The notes under the pieces are model-generated. The model saw only the letters and a list, made by a program, of their open reading frames with translations. It searched no databases and had not been told where the DNA came from. A stretch of DNA of 64,000 nt, from NCBI RefSeq assembly GCF_013407185.1, contig NZ_CP026995.1, positions 1,261,913 to 1,325,912 on the forward strand, in the 5' to 3' direction. Made by a program: the position numbers and the translations under genes. Shown one piece after another: positions 27,479-35,062 of the stretch; position 1 is the stretch's first letter; each line of letters starts with the position of its first letter. The stretch is from Nitrosopumilus ureiphilus (GTDB lineage: Archaea > Thermoproteota > Nitrososphaeria > Nitrososphaerales > Nitrosopumilaceae).

Positions 27479-27625
27479 TTATGTAGACTCCAAATATTGA
27501 ACCAGCATTCTAGTGACAACCCACACTTCTTTTCCTTTGTCAATATGGATACATAGTGACCATGTCAGTCTTTCTGAAAGCAATTCTCCGAGAATTCTCT
27601 TTGATGCTGGAACATCTTGTAACAT
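27479..27625 (-). CDS. Small hypothetical protein
   Basis: A 48-residue reverse-strand frame, ATG to TAA. It reads LQDVPASKRILGELLSERLT then IDKGKEVWVVTRMLVQYL, a plausible helix-strand-helix mini-domain. Composition and lack of competing frames support coding. Function unknown. Confidence 0.45.
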   Translation of the reverse strand: MLQDVPASKRILGELLSERLTWSLCIHIDKGKEVWVVTRMLVQYLEST

Positions 27626-27804
27626 GTTTTGCTATGGATTTTATCGCAGAAAACAACTACTGTAATTCTCAAAAATGACAAGATATACTCAATTATTTAG
27701 AAAAAGACATAACATTAGAATTACATGAAAATTCTTGTGATTTTCTAACACAATAATAAAGAATTAGTTAATATACTAAATTCACAAGACAATAATAAGA
27801 AAAA

Positions 27805-28686
27805 ATGGAATCTGTAAACAAAGATAGTCTTTCTGAATTGACCTTGGAAGAACTGTTTCCAGATACATTAACTGGTACAAATTGTGTCTTTGTTGATAAG
27901 GAACGAGAGGTTTGGATTGCTACAGAAATGTGTGCTCAACATTTAGAGTCTACAATAGATGCACTTGTAGTTCAAGACAATGGTAAACCCATCGGAATTG
28001 TAGGTGGGTATGACATTCTAGATCACCTGAGAAAAAACCCTACACGTGATTCTCAATACCAACATGAAACTAAGGAAATTATGTTCAAAGATGTTCCTCA
28101 AGTTAGTAAACAAACAAAATTCAAAGATTTGATGGATACATGGAAAAATAGCAGAAGGGCATTTGCTATAATTCCAAACAAATCAGGAAGTTATTCACCA
28201 ATTTCTGCAAGAAAAATGCTAGAGGTTGGGAAAAGATACAAAACAGATCTCACAATATCTTCAATGCCTAAAAAGAAAATTATCACATTTCAGGGTGATG
28301 AACCATTAAGGGACATTATTGATTTAATGTTTAATAACAAAACACGAAAACTTCTATTGGGAAATTCTAATCAGTTTATTAGCGATAGGACAATTCTTGA
28401 AGGACTGTCACGAATTACAAAATTTCAAAAGGATGTTGAAAATTTCTTAGATGTTCCAATAAACAAATTTACCTTTGATCACATCAAAGTAATCACCGAA
28501 GATATTCCATTTGATAAACTTTGCACAGTGATGGATAGAATGGAACATCCTTACGTCTGTTACAAAGACATAGTTGTTAGTCCATGGGACATATGCTTGA
28601 CTTTGTCATCTGAGGGCATACAGAAATCTGATGTCAAACTTGAGATGACCAAAACATGTCCACATTGTGGGAAAAATATCAATTAA
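27805..28686 (+). CDS. CBS-domain protein with C-terminal zinc knuckle
   Basis: A 293-residue protein. Residues 20-85 (TEMCAQHLESTIDALVVQDNG, GIVGGYDILDHL) and 86-150 resemble a CBS pair; residues 155-215 (DEPLRDIIDLMFNNKTRKLLL) and 216-275 look like a second, diverged pair. The end has CPHCGKNIN, half of a zinc ribbon. Four CBS motifs would form a disc binding adenine nucleotides. No effector domain is attached, so it may regulate a partner protein. Confidence 0.75.
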   Translation: MESVNKDSLSELTLEELFPDTLTGTNCVFVDKEREVWIATEMCAQHLESTIDALVVQDNGKPIGIVGGYDILDHLRKNPTRDSQYQHETKEIMFKDVPQVSKQTKFKDLMDTWKNSRRAFAIIPNKSGSYSPISARKMLEVGKRYKTDLTISSMPKKKIITFQGDEPLRDIIDLMFNNKTRKLLLGNSNQFISDRTILEGLSRITKFQKDVENFLDVPINKFTFDHIKVITEDIPFDKLCTVMDRMEHPYVCYKDIVVSPWDICLTLSSEGIQKSDVKLEMTKTCPHCGKNIN

Positions 28687-28745
28687 CATATCCTGTAAAA
28701 ATTATGAAATTAACTATTGTACACAGTAAAGTTTCTAAAAAGACG

Positions 28746-29120
28746 TTATTTCAGACGTCGGTAGATCTCTTTGAATTCAGCAGATAGATTGTATGCAATG
28801 TTTAACACATGTGTTAATTGATTCATTGATGTCTTTCCATTACCGATTTGTCTTAGAATAGTTAGAGCTTTTTGTGGAGAAGTTGCAGAAGGGGGTTTTT
28901 GACCAGTCCATGTTTTAAAAGAGTCCCCCACATCCAAACAAAAATTCAAAACAAATTCCTTCCAGTTTTCCATTTCATTTAGTTTCTTTTTTCCTAGAAA
29001 CACTTGTGATAATTCACTAAATTCATTTTTTCTATCTGTGTATAATGTTTTAAGGGCTTCATGGATTTTTTCTTCAGTATATTCTGGAGAATTTAGCATA
29101 TACAATCCTTCAATACTCAT
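28746..29120 (-). CDS. Hypothetical helical protein
   Basis: A 124-residue protein. The first half is acidic and helical (SPEYTEEKIHEALKTLYTDR); the second half holds KTWTGQKPPSATSPQKALTI and a final helix ending EIYRRLK. No motif or family recognised. It converges on the CBS gene with a 60-bp gap. Confidence 0.6.
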   Translation of the reverse strand: MSIEGLYMLNSPEYTEEKIHEALKTLYTDRKNEFSELSQVFLGKKKLNEMENWKEFVLNFCLDVGDSFKTWTGQKPPSATSPQKALTILRQIGNGKTSMNQLTHVLNIAYNLSAEFKEIYRRLK

Positions 29121-29760
29121 GATTTTAAGCAGTCATGTGGATAATTAAACTAATTCAAAATCACCATATTTGATTCTTTAACAGTATAATTTTAAAAATC
29201 TTTTAACTTATCGTTAATTCATAATTTTATAGTGGATTATGTTGAAATTGAAATTATTGCAATTACAATTCTAATAGGATTCTAAACTCTTTTTTTCGTA
29301 TCTTAGTTAATTTAGTCCTTCCTAATGGATATGCAAATTCACACCATTACGATACTATACATGATCTGTCTAATAGAGTAATCACTTTCCTAGATTTTCT
29401 TTTATCGTTTCTTAGATTCCAAACTATCAATGCGCTTATATGCTCAAACAACTATTTTGTGATTAAAATGACTTTAAAATAGTCACTCGTTAAAAGAAAC
29501 AGTCAATATTTCACATGTTAAATTATAGTTCAAATATAATACTAGAGACATACATCTAAAAATTTAGAAAAAGAATTGGCTACAGATTATAATTTATAAT
29601 TAAAACAAAATCAAAAAAGAGTCTAATTAAAAGACCTCACCAACTTATAGTATTAATGGATTTATTTTATTTTAAAATATAAAAAATAATCAAAATTTTA
29701 GTTCATGACTAGATCATTGTACAGGTTTTATTAAGAGCGGAGCAGTATCATTACTCCAAG
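29121..29760. other. Long AT-rich intergenic stretch
   Basis: About 640 bp without a convincing gene on either strand. It contains the distal copy of an 18-bp repeat at 29621-29638 followed on the reverse strand by a T-rich run that looks like an archaeal oligo-T terminator. The rest is AT-rich with only frames shorter than about 20 codons. Confidence 0.6.
29621..29638 (+). repeat. 18-bp direct repeat, distal copy of the mutase gene end
   Basis: GTCTAATTAAAAGACCTC is identical to 30613-30630, where it spans the final codons and stop of the methylmalonyl-CoA mutase gene. On the reverse strand this distal copy is followed by a T-rich run, as expected for the gene's original downstream sequence. 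The two copies bracket a single methyltransferase gene. Confidence 0.85.
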
Positions 29761-30579
29761 ATGAATGAATTAAAAGTAAAAAAAGATTTTACAGGTATTT
29801 ACACGCAAGATTCTCCATATAGATATCTAAAGGAAATGGATAGATTGGAATATTCTATATCAGATTCTACAAAACCGTTGTACAACTCCATCATAGAACA
29901 ACTTGAAGAGACGTTATCTAGACCCATTAATGTATTAGATTTAGGAAGTTCATACGGTATCAACTCATCATTAATGAAATATAATTTAACAATGTCAGAA
30001 TTGAGTAATTTCTTTTTAAATGGAACTGAACCTACAAAAAAAGAGACTAAACAATTCTACGAGGAATGCACAAGTAATGACAACATGAATTTCTATCAAA
30101 TAGATATTTCAGAAGAGGCTCTAAAATTCTCCGAAGAGATGGATTTGTGTGAAAGAGGCATAAATGTTGATCTTGAAGCTGAAAAATTAAATTTATTAGA
30201 ATCATTACCGAAAATAGATGTGGTGATTGCAACTGGTTGTGTTGGCTATATTGGACACAACGCATTTTCAAATCTACTAAAAGTAATTAAAAATAGACAA
30301 TCTAATTCAATCGAATCTGAAACAGAGTATGTCGCTCCAATCTTTGCATTCTCTGTTCTTAGAATGTTTGATATGGAGGACATTGAAGAAGTTTTTGAAA
30401 TGTATGATTATTCTATTGTAAAAAGCGACATAAAACCAATACGTCAAAGAAATTTTTCTGATCCTAAAGAAAAAGAACAGACTATTTCTCTATTACACGA
30501 CATGGGAATTAATACTAAAAAATATGAAGACGATGGTAATTTCTACGCCGACTTTTATATTGCAAAATCCAAAAATTAG
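29761..30579 (+). CDS. SAM-dependent methyltransferase-like protein
   Basis: A 272-residue protein. The Rossmann motif I reads NVLDLGSSYGINSSLM near residue 58; an acidic post-I region, FYQIDISEEALKFSEEM, lies near 112; and IDVVIATGCVGYIGHNAFSNLL supplies strand 4 with its loop. Such class I enzymes methylate small molecules or macromolecules using S-adenosylmethionine. The target is unknown. The gene is the only one between two 18-bp direct repeats and looks like an inserted cassette. Confidence 0.75.
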   Translation: MNELKVKKDFTGIYTQDSPYRYLKEMDRLEYSISDSTKPLYNSIIEQLEETLSRPINVLDLGSSYGINSSLMKYNLTMSELSNFFLNGTEPTKKETKQFYEECTSNDNMNFYQIDISEEALKFSEEMDLCERGINVDLEAEKLNLLESLPKIDVVIATGCVGYIGHNAFSNLLKVIKNRQSNSIESETEYVAPIFAFSVLRMFDMEDIEEVFEMYDYSIVKSDIKPIRQRNFSDPKEKEQTISLLHDMGINTKKYEDDGNFYADFYIAKSKN

Positions 30580-30612
30580 TTCAGTACAGTTTTGAAAATA
30601 AATTCATGAAAG

Positions 30613-30630
30613 GTCTAATTAAAAGACCTC
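30613..30630 (+). repeat. 18-bp direct repeat, proximal copy
   Basis: Identical to 29621-29638. On the reverse strand it comprises GAGGTCTTT plus the TAA stop of the mutase gene and the next six bases, so it overlaps the 3' end of that gene. Confidence 0.85.
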
Positions 30631-32220
30631 TTTTGGGCGATATTCACCAAATACTTCTCTGAATGTATTACTAATTTCGCCAGTAGTAGCAAATGCTTTA
30701 GCAGCAGTAATTATGTAAGGCATCAGATTTTCATCAGTATCAGCAGCATTTTTCATTGCAGAAAGTGCTTTTTCCCATTTGTTTTTGTCTCTTGATTCAC
30801 GTAATTTTTTGAGTGCCTTTTTCTGTTGAATTTCAACATCACCACCAATACGAAGTAATTCTGGTTGTTTTTCTTCTTCAGAATACTTGTTCATGCCAAC
30901 GATAACTCGTTTACCATCATCGATTTCTTTCTTTAAACGATATGCATTAGCTCTGATTTCAGATTGGAAGAATCCTTTCTCAATTGCTTTAACAGAACCA
31001 CCCATTTTTTGTATTTTTTTAAGATATTTCCATACACCGTCTTCAATTTGGTCACATAATTCTTCAAGATAGTAGGAACCTGCCAAAGGATCTGCTGTTT
31101 TTGTAATTCCACTTTCATGCGCAACAATTTGTTGTGTTCTAAGAGCAATTTTTGCAGACTCTTGAGTAGGAAGCGCCAATGCCTCATCTCTAGAGTTTGT
31201 GTGAAGTGATTGAGTACCACCTGCAACAGCTGCCATTGTTTGAATGGCAACTCGAACGATGTTGTTATCAGGCTGTTGTGCAGTTAATGATTCACCACTA
31301 GTTTGAGTGTGGAACTTAAGCTGCAGTGAGCGAGGATTTTTTGCATGGAACATTTCTTTTAAAATTTTTGCATAAACTTTTCTTGCGACCCTAAACTTTG
31401 CAACCTCCTCAAAGAATTCAATGGTACAACAAAAGAAGAATGAAAGACGTGGGGCAAAGTCATCTATTTTCAAACCCTTATCCAAACAAGTCTGAATATA
31501 TGCAATAGCATTTGCCAGTGTAAATGCAACTTCTTGTGTTGCAGTACATCCTGCTTCTCTCATATGATATCCTGAAATTGATACAGGATACCATGAAGGG
31601 ACTTTTTCTGCACAATAGCCAATCATATCACCAATTAATCGCATTGAGGGTTGAGGAGGATAAATGTAGGTATTTCTTGCAATGTATTCTTTTAGAATAT
31701 CATTTTGAGTGGTTCCACGAAGTTCATGACTTTTGAACCCTTGAGCTTCTCCAACTGCAATGTAGTATGCTAGTAATGTTGATGCAGTGGAATTAATTGT
31801 CATTGAAGAACTAACTTTCCCAAGAGGAATTCCATCAAATGCTGTCATCATATCTTTAATGGATGTAATTGATACGCCGACTTTTCCCACTTCACCTTCA
31901 GCTTGAGGAGAATCAGAATCATAACCAATTTGAGTTGGCAGATCAAAAGCCATACTAAGGCCAGTTTGTCCTTTTTCAAGCATGAATTTGAATCGTTCAT
32001 TTGTAAGTTTAGCATCACCGAATCCAGAATACTGTCTCATAGTCCAAAATCGTTCACGGAACATTTCAGGATGAATACCTCTTGTGAAAGGATATTTTCC
32101 TGCATCCTCAACAGGTCTCTTTTTAGGGGATTTTTGATAAATCCGTTGTACAGGAAAAGAAGAATCTGTGAAAATTTTCTTTTCAGGACTTTTTGATTTT
32201 GTTGGTTTTTTTGCGGCCAA
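30619..32220 (-). CDS. Methylmalonyl-CoA mutase, large (catalytic barrel) subunit
   Basis: A 533-residue protein starting at TTG. It contains the mutase barrel signatures RPVEDAGKYPFTRG, FRERFWTMRQYSGFG, LSMAFDLPTQIGYDSD and QTSGESLTAQQPDNN. The B12-binding domain is absent, as in archaea where it is a separate protein; here that is the gene at 40,903. With coenzyme B12 it interconverts methylmalonyl-CoA and succinyl-CoA. It lies 4 bp downstream of meaB. Its last codons form one copy of the 18-bp repeat at 30613-30630. Confidence 0.95.
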   Translation of the reverse strand: MAAKKPTKSKSPEKKIFTDSSFPVQRIYQKSPKKRPVEDAGKYPFTRGIHPEMFRERFWTMRQYSGFGDAKLTNERFKFMLEKGQTGLSMAFDLPTQIGYDSDSPQAEGEVGKVGVSITSIKDMMTAFDGIPLGKVSSSMTINSTASTLLAYYIAVGEAQGFKSHELRGTTQNDILKEYIARNTYIYPPQPSMRLIGDMIGYCAEKVPSWYPVSISGYHMREAGCTATQEVAFTLANAIAYIQTCLDKGLKIDDFAPRLSFFFCCTIEFFEEVAKFRVARKVYAKILKEMFHAKNPRSLQLKFHTQTSGESLTAQQPDNNIVRVAIQTMAAVAGGTQSLHTNSRDEALALPTQESAKIALRTQQIVAHESGITKTADPLAGSYYLEELCDQIEDGVWKYLKKIQKMGGSVKAIEKGFFQSEIRANAYRLKKEIDDGKRVIVGMNKYSEEEKQPELLRIGGDVEIQQKKALKKLRESRDKNKWEKALSAMKNAADTDENLMPYIITAAKAFATTGEISNTFREVFGEYRPKEVF

Positions 32221-32224
32221 ATTA

Positions 32225-33142
32225 TCACTTTAACAAAGATTTTGTAATTTTATCTCCTGCATAAAATGGGTCGATATTTTTTGTTTGTAATTTTTTAAGA
32301 TATTTTGAGAATGATTTATCAGAATCCAGCATATGATCCATCTTTTCTTTGATGTTATTTAAAACAATATCCTTTAGTTCGGCTTCAAGTCGTTTTTGAT
32401 CTTTTTCCTTCTTGAATTTCTTTTTAGATATCATCATCTCTTTGAGGGTCTTTGCAAATAATGCAATTCCAGAATTCTTTTTGACAGATGTTTTAAGGAT
32501 TGTAGGATTTCTCACTGAATCTCCAATAAAGTCCCTTACTGCATCAAATAATTGATTTGTTCCAGCAAGATCACTTTTGTTTACAAGATAGATATCTCCA
32601 ATTTCAGTTAAGCCAGCTTTGATAGTTTGGATACTATCACCAGTATTTGGATTAAAAACTACAACTGTAATATCTGCAATATTAGAAATCTCAACTTCTG
32701 TTTGTCCTGCACCAACACTTTCAATTATTATTGGATTGAATCCAGCATATTCTAAAATTCTAATACTATTTCGTAATGAACGAGAAACCGCACCTGTAGC
32801 ACCCCGTGACGCAATACTTCGGATATAAGTTCCAGAATCTGTTGATTCAGTCATTCTAACTCTGTCACCAAGTATAGCACCACCAGTGACGTGACTAGTG
32901 GGATCAATAGCAAGAACTGCAGGTTTTGTGCCTAATTTTTTCATCTCGACGGATGTTTTGTTAATCAAGGAACTTTTTCCAGCACCGGCAGGACCTGTGA
33001 TTCCAATAATAATTGAATCGCCAGTATCTTTGAAAATTTTCTTTATGATTTTTTTTGCTTCCTTTTGATCATTTTCCATAATGGTAATTGCCTTAGCAAT
33101 GGCCCCACGTTTTCCTTTTTTTAAATCTGCAAGCAATTCCAT
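32225..33142 (-). CDS. meaB: MeaB/ArgK-type GTPase, mutase chaperone
   Basis: A 305-residue G3E-family GTPase. The P-loop is GITGPAGAGKSSLI, the metal-binding region is LAIDPTSHVTGGAILGDRVR, the Walker B analog is IIESVGAGQTEVEI with ADITVVVFNP, and the base-specificity motif is VNKSD. MeaB loads and protects coenzyme B12 in methylmalonyl-CoA mutase. Its position 4 bp upstream of the mutase gene fits that role. Confidence 0.95.
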   Translation of the reverse strand: MELLADLKKGKRGAIAKAITIMENDQKEAKKIIKKIFKDTGDSIIIGITGPAGAGKSSLINKTSVEMKKLGTKPAVLAIDPTSHVTGGAILGDRVRMTESTDSGTYIRSIASRGATGAVSRSLRNSIRILEYAGFNPIIIESVGAGQTEVEISNIADITVVVFNPNTGDSIQTIKAGLTEIGDIYLVNKSDLAGTNQLFDAVRDFIGDSVRNPTILKTSVKKNSGIALFAKTLKEMMISKKKFKKEKDQKRLEAELKDIVLNNIKEKMDHMLDSDKSFSKYLKKLQTKNIDPFYAGDKITKSLLK

Positions 33143-33373
33143 TACACAGATAGATTTCAGAGGTGCAATAAAATCTTGTGTAAATTTATTTTTTTAACAG
33201 ATAATAGGCATGTTTTGTATTTGTTGTCAATTACTGATCTATGCTGCCAACGCAATTATTTTTGAATCAGGCAATAATTCTAGTACGAATTGATTAATAA
33301 TTAAAGTATACTTTGCATATTAAAAATAAAGATTGGTCAAAGATAGTAAACATGCTAATAATATCACAAGGAA

Positions 33374-33754
33374 TTATAGTTCTACTGCATGATCCCAGCT
33401 TTTTCTTAACTTTTTGTTGTCTTTGGCAAATATCCAAGTCCAGGAACCATCATCATTATCTAAAATTTTTCCAAGGGATTTCAGATATTTTAGAATAACA
33501 GTAAGTACGGGCATCTTCATGCTTCCACCTAGTGCTCGGGATAACTGACTTTTAGAATCAAACTCGCCATGTTTTTGGAATAGTTCTTCTATTTTTAAAA
33601 CACTTTTTAGTGTAGGATTATAGTCATCCAAGTCTTTTTTAAAATTAACATCAATAGTATAATGTCTGACAGTTGTTTTAGATACAGAATTTGTTTCGGG
33701 AGTAGTGTTTTTTGAAAAAGTAATTTTACCTGATTTTGTCTCTACAGACATCAT
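33374..33754 (-). CDS. Small winged-helix-like protein, possible antitoxin
   Basis: A 126-residue protein. The C-terminal 75 residues read as a winged helix (SVLKIEELFQKHGEFDSKSQ, then LSRALGGSMKMPVLTVILKY, then LGKILDNDDGSWTWIF). The N-terminal 45 residues are polar and probably extended, as in antitoxins that thread onto a toxin. It follows the RelE-like gene by 58 bp on the same strand. The antitoxin role is inference from that pairing. Confidence 0.6.
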   Translation of the reverse strand: MMSVETKSGKITFSKNTTPETNSVSKTTVRHYTIDVNFKKDLDDYNPTLKSVLKIEELFQKHGEFDSKSQLSRALGGSMKMPVLTVILKYLKSLGKILDNDDGSWTWIFAKDNKKLRKSWDHAVEL

Positions 33755-33812
33755 TCTACCATATACTACAAAGTATATAACTTATACGTACTGGACTTAT
33801 ATGTACTAGCAA

Positions 33813-34145
33813 TTACGCAGATTTTTTCTTGTAATAACCAAATCGTTTGTTGTATGAATCATGATTCATCAATTCAAGTAACAAAATACTAAGTTCACCC
33901 TTTACCTCAAATTCAATAATAGAATAGATTAATCGCCATCTGTTTGGAAGAGCATATCTGTAAAGAATCGAAATATTGTGTTTTGTGACATAATATTTTG
34001 GAATCTGTTTTTTCTTAACATGTTCACCAATTATTTTGTCTTGTTTTAGGTCAGCAATTGCTTGATTTATAGCAGTCTTAATTGGGCCATCAGATAATTT
34101 ATCAAACACATCTACAAAATTATCTTGGACCGCCCTTAATTTCAC
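33813..34145 (-). CDS. RelE/ParE-superfamily toxin-like protein
   Basis: A 110-residue protein. The fold pattern is an N-terminal helical pair (FVDVFDKLSDGPIKTAINQA), KKKQIPKYYVTKHNISILYRY, then LPNRWRLIYSIIEF and a C-terminal LLELMNHDSYNKRFGYYKKK, which matches archaeal RelE-like proteins. Conserved basic and Tyr residues at the end could be catalytic. RelE proteins cleave mRNA at the ribosome. A small regulator gene follows on the same strand. Confidence 0.7.
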   Translation of the reverse strand: MKLRAVQDNFVDVFDKLSDGPIKTAINQAIADLKQDKIIGEHVKKKQIPKYYVTKHNISILYRYALPNRWRLIYSIIEFEVKGELSILLLELMNHDSYNKRFGYYKKKSA

Positions 34146-34265
34146 AATAGATACCAGTTAACAGCAGTATAAAAAATCAGAGTTGGAATTAATTACAATC
34201 CAAGTCAATTGGCAATATCACAATTACCTAGATATAATATTAGAACATGATAAGCAAAAGAATCG

Positions 34266-34637
34266 ATGAATGATCCATGTAAATCATGTGGAGAAAAAAT
34301 AGAGTTTTTAGAATTTACAGAAGAGATAACATGTGAGAATGGTCATAAAATCCACAAATACAAAAAAGGAGATATTAGAGACACAGTAAGTGCGATATTA
34401 ATTCAAAAATATAAGATCTACAATAGACATAAACACATTAATTTTAAAAACTTTGGACTTTCTTTCATAATCATAATTTTTTCTTCAATAATTGCATTAA
34501 ATGATCTTGACACTACATCAAATATCATTTTTTTAGTAGGGATAATATTGTCAAGTTTACTCATGCCAATAAAGAACAACATAGTAAGCTATGAGTCATC
34601 AGACCCAAATATTGAGAAAGGCATAGTATTTGAGTAG
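34266..34637 (+). CDS. Zinc-ribbon membrane protein
   Basis: A 123-residue protein. The N-terminus has CKSCGEKIEF and CENGHKIH, a Cys/His zinc site. Two transmembrane helices follow (FGLSFIIIIFSSIIAL and IIFLVGIILSSLLMPI). The C-terminus is acidic. The family is unknown. It converges on the membrane-anchored protein gene 17 bp away. Confidence 0.65.
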   Translation: MNDPCKSCGEKIEFLEFTEEITCENGHKIHKYKKGDIRDTVSAILIQKYKIYNRHKHINFKNFGLSFIIIIFSSIIALNDLDTTSNIIFLVGIILSSLLMPIKNNIVSYESSDPNIEKGIVFE

Positions 34638-34654
34638 AAAATCTTGTCTCTGAT

Positions 34655-35062
34655 CTAAGGTCTAGAATAGATTACAGGAGGTGCAGGGTCATCAAGAAAA
34701 TGAATCTCAGTTTTTAGTTGTACATGTCCCAATTCTTCATGATCAATTTCCAATACAATTGGATGAATTGCCCATCCATATTTTGGCATATTTGGAAATG
34801 GTACAATTTCAATAAATTGAGAATCAGAAAACGTTTTTTGAAAAGATTGCTCCATTCCAAGAATTTCCATTACAACAGAATTTGTTTTTTCAGATTTATC
34901 ATAGTAGGAAATCTCCACATGTCCAGTATCATAGTATACTGCATCCACCTGAAATGTTTGACGTAGTTCATCTTTGTCGTCTGTTCCACCACCAATCAGG
35001 AAAACTATTGCTAAAATCGTAAAGATTCCAAGAAAAATTGGAGGGGCAAGTTTTCTAGCCAT
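34655..35062 (-). CDS. N-terminally anchored extracytoplasmic protein
   Basis: A 135-residue protein with one N-terminal membrane helix (IFLGIFTILAIVFLIGGG) and a beta-rich outer domain (VDAVYYDTGHVEISYYDKSE; YGWAIHPIVLEIDHEELG). Its first 8 bp overlap the end of the aminopeptidase gene, so it is translated from the same message. Function unknown; a cell-surface role is inferred. Confidence 0.65.
   Translation of the reverse strand: MARKLAPPIFLGIFTILAIVFLIGGGTDDKDELRQTFQVDAVYYDTGHVEISYYDKSEKTNSVVMEILGMEQSFQKTFSDSQFIEIVPFPNMPKYGWAIHPIVLEIDHEELGHVQLKTEIHFLDDPAPPVIYSRP

Noticed and set aside
29761-30579. The 18-bp repeats as simple terminators of two genes
   Set aside because: They are identical over 18 bp including coding bases of the mutase, and one copy follows no gene; duplication by insertion explains them better, although a hairpin role cannot be excluded.
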